A stretch of 33,835 bases of DNA from Mycolicibacterium sp. P1-5 (GTDB lineage: Bacteria > Actinomycetota > Actinomycetes > Mycobacteriales > Mycobacteriaceae), in NCBI RefSeq assembly GCF_008329565.1, contig NZ_NPKT01000029.1:1-33835 (forward strand), given 5' to 3'. Positions 29,591 to 33,835 of the stretch are shown here, piece after piece (the stretch's first letter is position 1; each line of letters opens with the position of its first letter). Below the pieces are notes generated by a model. The model did no database searches. It had not been told where the DNA came from and worked only from the letters and a program-made list of their open reading frames with translations. The translations under genes and the position numbers were made by a program.

Positions 29591-30841
29591 TCAGGCAGGT
29601 CGGATGTGGCCGTCTCCCCAGACGATCCACTTGGTTGACGTCAATTCGGGCAAACCCATCGGGCCGCGGGCATGCAGCTTCTGGGTGGAGATGCCGATCT
29701 CGGCTCCGAAGCCGAACTGCTCGCCGTCGGTGAACGCCGTCGAGGCGTTCACCATCACCGCGGCGGCGTCGACGCGTTCGGTGAAGCGTTGTGCCGCTTC
29801 AAGATTGGTGGTGACAATGGCCTCGGTGTGCCCGGTGCCGTAGGTGTTGATGTGCTCGATGGCGGCATCGAGGCCGTCCACTGTGGTCACCGCGATGTCC
29901 AGCGACAGGAATTCCGCCCGCAGGTCGTCGTCGGTCGGGTTGTCGTGGACCGTGACGCCGGCCTGCTGCAGGGCCGCCACCAACCGGGGCAGCGCGGTGG
30001 CCACGAGTGCCGAATCCACCAGCAGGGTCTCGGCAGCGTTGCAGACGCTGGGCCGACGGGTCTTGGCGTTGAGGATGATCCGCTCGGCGACGTCGAGGTC
30101 GGCCGCGGAGTGAACGTAGACGTGACAGTTGCCGACGCCGGTCTCGATGGTGGGCACCGTGGCGTCGCGCACGACGGCGTCGATGAGGCCGGCGCCACCG
30201 CGCGGGATCACCACGTCGACCAGGCCACGGGCCTGGATGAGGTGGGTGACGCTGGAGCGGTCGGTGCTGGGCAGCAGTTGGACCGCGTCTTCGGGCAGGC
30301 CTTCGCCGGCCAGGGCGCCGCGCAGCGCGGTGACCAGTGCGGAGTTGGAGTGGGCCGCCGAAGAGCTGCCGCGCAGCAGGACGGCGTTGCCCGATTTGAG
30401 GGTGAGGCCGAAGGCGTCGACGGTCACGTTGGGCCGGCCCTCGTAGACGATTCCGACCACGCCGAGCGGAACTCGTTGCTGGCGCAGTTGCAGCCCGTTG
30501 GGAAGGGTGCGGCCGCGCAGCACCTCACCGATCGGGTCGGGCAGCCCGGCGACCTGCCGCAGGCCGGCGGCGATGCCGTCGATGCGCTGCGGGTTGAGCG
30601 CCAGGCGGTCCAGCATCGCTTCGGCGGTGCCCCCGGCGCGTGCGGCGTCGAGGTCGGCGGCGTTGGCCGCCAGGATCTGGTGGGAATGGGCGAGGACTGC
30701 GTCGGCGGCGGCGTGCAGGGCGCGGTCTTTGGCGGTCGTCGTGAGGGTTCCGAGAGTGCGCGAGGCGACCTTCGCCCGGCGAGCGGCATCGTGAACCTGA
30801 CCGCGCAAGCCCCCAGCAAGGGATGGCGCTTCGACAGTCAT
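29591..30841 (-). CDS. proA: Gamma-glutamyl phosphate reductase
   Basis: This 416-residue enzyme of proline synthesis reduces gamma-glutamyl phosphate with NADPH to glutamate-5-semialdehyde. Conserved parts are PLGVVGIVYEGRPNVTVDAFGL, GNAVLLRGSSSA, the catalytic Cys267 in RRPSVCNAAETLL, and the C-terminal FGFGAEIGISTQKLHARGPMGLPELTSTKW. The length is normal. A -10 hexamer TACCCT lies 6 nt before ATG. The sequence between them (GGGGAG) looks like a ribosome binding site but is too close to the ATG, so leaderless initiation is more likely. moxR follows on the same strand; proB is not nearby. Confidence 0.98.
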   Translation of the reverse strand: MTVEAPSLAGGLRGQVHDAARRAKVASRTLGTLTTTAKDRALHAAADAVLAHSHQILAANAADLDAARAGGTAEAMLDRLALNPQRIDGIAAGLRQVAGLPDPIGEVLRGRTLPNGLQLRQQRVPLGVVGIVYEGRPNVTVDAFGLTLKSGNAVLLRGSSSAAHSNSALVTALRGALAGEGLPEDAVQLLPSTDRSSVTHLIQARGLVDVVIPRGGAGLIDAVVRDATVPTIETGVGNCHVYVHSAADLDVAERIILNAKTRRPSVCNAAETLLVDSALVATALPRLVAALQQAGVTVHDNPTDDDLRAEFLSLDIAVTTVDGLDAAIEHINTYGTGHTEAIVTTNLEAAQRFTERVDAAAVMVNASTAFTDGEQFGFGAEIGISTQKLHARGPMGLPELTSTKWIVWGDGHIRPA

Positions 30842-30847
30842 CTCCCC

Positions 30848-30853
30848 AGGGTA
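30848..30853 (-). promoter_or_regulatory. Candidate -10 element (TACCCT) for proA
   Basis: TACCCT on the minus strand fits TANNNT and ends 6 nt before ATG 30841. It lies in the 47-bp gap after the TIGR04255 gene, so proA-moxR-VWA can be transcribed independently of that gene. Confidence 0.5.
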
Positions 30854-30888
30854 TCGGGCTCCCTACCAACCGGCAGGTGGGGGCCGGT

Positions 30889-31749
30889 CTACGCGGGCCC
30901 GGCCAGCGGGTCATCGCGGTGCCGGGCGGCACCGTTGGTACCGCCGCCGGCCGCGGCGTAAAGGGCCCGGGCGTCGTCGGTGATCGCGCGCTGGAAAACC
31001 GAGACGATCGGGGCATGCAGTTTGGCCAGGACGTCGGTGATGACGCCAGGCTCCAGACGGACGAACTCCTCGTTGCCGGCCTCGTAGAAGCCGTCGAGGT
31101 CCAGGCCGAAGAACGGCCCGGGCTGGAAGGGCCGCCGGCGCAGATGCTGCGGCAGTGTCGCGGATCCATTCGTGAACGCGGCATATTGCACATTGAGGCC
31201 GGCGCGCCCGCCGAGATCGAACGCGGCGACCCCCTGGATACCTCGGGACGGAACGTGATCGGGGGCGATCGCCAGTGGGCCGAGCAGGCTGCCATCGATC
31301 CACGTGGCCCACCCGCGTGCGTCAGCCGGTGGTTGGGGCACCCGGATCTCGGCGATGTACCGCAGGCCGACGCGCTGCAGTCCGGAGGTCACCTGTGCGT
31401 CGATCAGGGCGTTGCATCCGGCGGTGATCGCGGTGTGGATCGCGTCGGGCCCGGTGTAGTCGGTCGTCTCGTAGCTGAGGGTGGTCGCGGTCAGCGTCAG
31501 CGATTCGGTGGCGTCGGCGTTGCGCAGCAGGATTCCCTGCCTGGGCTCAACCCGGGGCGGAAGACCTGGTCCGGCGTTGGCCAGGTTGACGCCGGTCAGC
31601 GGTTCGTTGACCGGGAAGCGTCCCTCGACGGCGATGGCGACGGTGTCGAGGGTCTCCTGCTGGCGCAGCCGCGGTGCATCGGTGAACCGGATTTCCGCGA
31701 TGACGGCCACGACAGCTGCGTTGCCGGCCGTTTCGGCGTTGGGGTACAT
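30889..31749 (-). CDS. TIGR04255-family protein, function unknown
   Basis: This is a 286-residue soluble protein without signal peptide or membrane segments. The opening VVAVIAEIRFTDAP, the central LQRVGLRYIAEIRVP and the later GLDLDGFYEAGNEEF resemble the TIGR04255 family, in which 'V-x-EIRF' at the N-terminus and 'R-x-GLRY-x-N/E' in the middle recur. Members occur near toxin-antitoxin, restriction or other accessory genes, but the function is not established. The last 30 residues are Gly/Ala-rich with GGGTNGAARHRDD. Its -10 hexamer overlaps the stop codon of the PPE gene. proA follows after 47 bp. Confidence 0.65.
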   Translation of the reverse strand: MYPNAETAGNAAVVAVIAEIRFTDAPRLRQQETLDTVAIAVEGRFPVNEPLTGVNLANAGPGLPPRVEPRQGILLRNADATESLTLTATTLSYETTDYTGPDAIHTAITAGCNALIDAQVTSGLQRVGLRYIAEIRVPQPPADARGWATWIDGSLLGPLAIAPDHVPSRGIQGVAAFDLGGRAGLNVQYAAFTNGSATLPQHLRRRPFQPGPFFGLDLDGFYEAGNEEFVRLEPGVITDVLAKLHAPIVSVFQRAITDDARALYAAAGGGTNGAARHRDDPLAGPA

Positions 31750-31757
31750 AAGAACCC

Positions 31758-31763
31758 AACCTA
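31758..31763 (-). promoter_or_regulatory. Candidate -10 element (TAGGTT) embedded in the PPE stop codon
   Basis: TAGGTT on the minus strand fits TANNNT and ends 8 nt before ATG 31749. Its first three bases are the TAG stop of the upstream PPE gene. Confidence 0.4.
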
Positions 31764-33835
31764 CCGATTGAAGATGCCTGAGAGTTGGCTGCCGGCGTTG
31801 GCCAGGCCCGAATCGAGGGAGCCGGAGTTGAGGGCCCCGGAGTTGCCGCCGGTCCCGCTGTTGAAGAAGCCTGACGACGGGTTAGCGGTGGAGTTGAAAT
31901 AGCCGGGCGTTTGATGGAAGTCGATGACCTCGAACTCGAAGGGACCCAATGTCCCGTTGCCCATGAGGTCGATGAGGCTTTGGAACGCGAAGCTCAGGGC
32001 CGTCGGGTCGAGGATCGCGGTTTGGTCGATGGCCTCCGAGATAGTTCCGCTGTAGAGGTCGATTGGCGCGTACCAGCCGCCGACGTAGTAGCAACCGCCG
32101 CCGATGCCGGCACCGGCGCAACCGCCCGTGCGGTTCCAACTGGTGATGACGAACGGAATCGAGATGTCGAACTTGCTCAGGTTCAGCGCTTCGACAGTGC
32201 CGGTGATCGGGATGTCGATCGGAATGTGGACGGCGTAGTGGTAGTCGATCTCGGAGATCTTGATCGAGTAGGTGAAGTTGAGGAGTCCCTGGTTGTCGCC
32301 GCGCCAGAACACACCGTTGCTGAAGTTGCCGCCGATGAAGGCGCCGGTGTTGACGTTGCCGGAGTTGGCGAAGCCGGTGTTCGAGTTGCCGGTGTTGGCG
32401 AAGCCGGTGTTGGTGTCGCCGGAGTTGAAGCCGCCGGTGTTGGTGTTGCCCACGTTCAGCACGCCGCTGTTGTTGTTGCCCGTGTTGCCGTAGCCGGTGT
32501 TGGTGTGCCCGACGTTCAGCAGGCCTCGGTTGAGGTTGCCGGCGTTGCCGAAGCCCCAGTTGTTGTTGCCCGAGTTGAAGAACCCGACATTGCCGTCACC
32601 AGTGTTGAAGAACCCGATGTTGTTGTTACCCGAGTTGAACAACCCGATGTTGCCGGTCCCGGTGTTCCACCCACCGAACCCAAACTGATTCGTCCCCGTC
32701 AGCCCGAACCCGATGTTCCCGGTGCCCGAGTTGCCGAACCCGATATTGCCCGACCCGACATTGCCGAACCCAAAGTTGAAGTCCCCCAAGTTACCCCAAC
32801 CAAAGTTCGAGCTACCCAGGTTCCCGAACCCGACGTTCGAACTGCCGTTGTTACCCGAACCGATGTTGCCACTGCCGAGGTTGCCGGATCCGATGTTCGA
32901 GCTGCCCTCGTTGCCGGAGCCCAGGTTCCAGTCGCCGACATTGCCCCAGCCGGCGTTCAGCCCGCCGAGGTTGCCGAACCCGAGGTCGAAGTGGGTGCCG
33001 GTGGCATCGCGGAACCAGCCCGCCAACTGCGTTCCGGCCGTGTCGATTCCAGAGACGAACGCAGGCGTGGACACGGGGAGGGTGCTGGTGTTGAACCAGC
33101 CTGACACCGCGCTGCCCAGATTGGAGAACCCCGACGTGAAGGCGCCGTAGTTGAACAAGCCCGATACCCCGGAGCCGACCAACTGCGACATCGCCACATT
33201 CCACAACCCGGACGAATCCGGGCCGGAATTGAAGAGCCCGGAACCGCCACCGGCACCGCTGTTGAGGAAGCCTGATGTCGGGCTCGCCGTCGAGTTGAAG
33301 AATCCCGGCGCCGCCGGAAGATCGAACAGTGTGATCACGATCGGGCCGACGCCACCCGTTGCAGTGATGGGGATGGAGGTGGTCGGGCCGCCGATCGTCA
33401 GGGTTGCCGCTTTGTTGTCGGTGAAGCCGACGCTGATCGGCCCGACGGCGATCGGACCGAAGGTGGCACTGAGCCCGACCTGGTCGATGACGCAGGCAAT
33501 GGTACATACGCCGATGGACGCGCCAAGGACCGGTCCAGGTCCGACAGTCACTGCGGGGATGGTGATTTGGGGGATCTCGACCGGGGTGGCGGTGACCGCG
33601 ATGGGGATGTTGATGGGGATGTTGACGTCGAGGTGGCCTGGGATCTGGGCGATCGTGATGGCGATGGTGCCGCCGAATTGGCCTTGGTTCTCGCCGCGCC
33701 AGAAGATTCCGTTGCTGTAGTTGCCGCCGATGAAGACACCGGTGTTGACGTTGCCGGAGTTGGCGAAACCGGTGTTGGAGTTGCCGGTATTGGCAAAGCC
33801 GGTATTGAGATCACCCGGGTTGAACCCGCCCGTGT
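31761..33835 (-). CDS. PPE-MPTR family protein, C-terminal part (5' end outside window)
   Basis: The frame is open from the right edge to TAG at 31761-31763 (about 691 codons visible). GTG 33551 is not the start: coding sequence of the same type continues upstream to the edge. The protein consists of NxGxxNxG pentapeptide-type repeats (major polymorphic tandem repeats; e.g. GSGNIGSGNNGSSNVGFGN) typical of PPE-MPTR proteins, interrupted by beta-rich non-repeat segments. Two modules are visible. Each has repeats ending NVNTG-x-FIGGN-x-SNG-x-FWRG, then a beta-rich segment of 100-150 residues, then PGFFNSTA/PGYFNSTA. The N-terminal PPE domain, which directs ESX (type VII) secretion, would lie outside the window. 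The end SGIFNR is abrupt. Surface or secreted location and host-interaction roles are known for relatives only. Confidence 0.88.
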   Translation of the reverse strand, partial: TGGFNPGDLNTGFANTGNSNTGFANSGNVNTGVFIGGNYSNGIFWRGENQGQFGGTIAITIAQIPGHLDVNIPINIPIAVTATPVEIPQITIPAVTVGPGPVLGASIGVCTIACVIDQVGLSATFGPIAVGPISVGFTDNKAATLTIGGPTTSIPITATGGVGPIVITLFDLPAAPGFFNSTASPTSGFLNSGAGGGSGLFNSGPDSSGLWNVAMSQLVGSGVSGLFNYGAFTSGFSNLGSAVSGWFNTSTLPVSTPAFVSGIDTAGTQLAGWFRDATGTHFDLGFGNLGGLNAGWGNVGDWNLGSGNEGSSNIGSGNLGSGNIGSGNNGSSNVGFGNLGSSNFGWGNLGDFNFGFGNVGSGNIGFGNSGTGNIGFGLTGTNQFGFGGWNTGTGNIGLFNSGNNNIGFFNTGDGNVGFFNSGNNNWGFGNAGNLNRGLLNVGHTNTGYGNTGNNNSGVLNVGNTNTGGFNSGDTNTGFANTGNSNTGFANSGNVNTGAFIGGNFSNGVFWRGDNQGLLNFTYSIKISEIDYHYAVHIPIDIPITGTVEALNLSKFDISIPFVITSWNRTGGCAGAGIGGGCYYVGGWYAPIDLYSGTISEAIDQTAILDPTALSFAFQSLIDLMGNGTLGPFEFEVIDFHQTPGYFNSTANPSSGFFNSGTGGNSGALNSGSLDSGLANAGSQLSGIFNR
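32301..32440 (-). repeat. Direct repeat copy A within the PPE-MPTR gene
   Basis: This stretch aligns almost base for base with 33696-33835. Both carry gcgccagaa, then ccgttgctg, then ttgccgccgatgaag, then an identical series of repeat codons. It encodes NTGFANSGNVNTG, FIGGN and FWRG. The offset of 1395 bp is the module period of the gene. Confidence 0.75.
33696..33835 (-). repeat. Direct repeat copy B within the PPE-MPTR gene
   Basis: Partner of 32301-32440, reaching the window edge and probably continuing beyond it. Protein differences are conservative (VFIGGNYSNGIFWRGEN against AFIGGNFSNGVFWRGDN). A further pair in the same module, 33262 onward and 31861 onward, encodes the FNSTA-SGF segments at an offset of 1401 bp. 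Confidence 0.75.

Noticed and set aside
32318..33020. CRISPR-like array of short repeats
   Set aside because: The repeats are in-frame 15-bp codon units (NxGxx) without constant repeats or unique spacers of CRISPR size.
31911..33104. 397-codon plus-strand frame opposite the PPE gene, with regular Val/Pro/Glu repeats
   Set aside because: Its periodicity only mirrors the MPTR codons on the other strand; no start signal or domain.

Overview
The window is high-GC actinobacterial DNA from a Mycobacterium. Its core follows the gene order known from M. tuberculosis around lepA (Rv2404c) to proA (Rv2427c): lepA, a PemK/MazF-like gene, a CBS gene, an RNase Z-like gene, the transglutaminase / alpha-E / ATP-grasp trio, rpsT, holA, comEC, comEA, degV, octT, gpgP, rsfS, nadD, a VWA gene, a moxR gene and proA. 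An MPTR-type PPE protein at the right end points to a slow-growing lineage. No rRNA, tRNA, insertion sequence or CRISPR array was seen. No stretch over 300 bases lacks a gene.

Left accessory part (1-6.9 kb): the tail of a 13E12/HNH-type protein, then four minus-strand genes that look like a sulfur-compound salvage cassette. These are a DszA/NtaA-type FMN monooxygenase, an APC amino-acid permease, a tandem GNAT acetyltransferase and a DszC-like flavin monooxygenase. Two paralogous lipoproteins with PknH-like sensor domains follow lepA.

Middle (7-20.7 kb): lepA is divergent from the PemK-like gene. A CBS gene is divergent from an aldo/keto reductase across a perfect CRP-type palindrome. Next come an RNase Z-like hydrolase and a PepSY membrane protein, the latter in the place of PE24 of M. 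tuberculosis. The trio of ATP-grasp, alpha-E and transglutaminase genes reads away from rpsT. The comEA-comEC-holA operon converges on rpsT.

Right (20.8-33.8 kb): a dehydrogenase of the diaminopentanoate-dehydrogenase type and a YceI gene occupy the position of eis. The nadD-rsfS-gpgP-octT-degV operon combines NAD synthesis, ribosome silencing and early methylglucose lipopolysaccharide synthesis. A secreted PE-PPE-domain hydrolase sits where Rv2422-Rv2424c lie in M. tuberculosis. Then come moxR-VWA, proA, a TIGR04255 gene and a truncated PPE-MPTR gene built from duplicated modules of about 1.4 kb.

Two architectural patterns recur. Many genes have a TANNNT -10 hexamer 6-8 nt before the start codon, as in leaderless mycobacterial transcripts. 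All six convergent gene pairs end within 1 bp of each other or overlap; three share a four-base TTAG/CTAG containing both stops.
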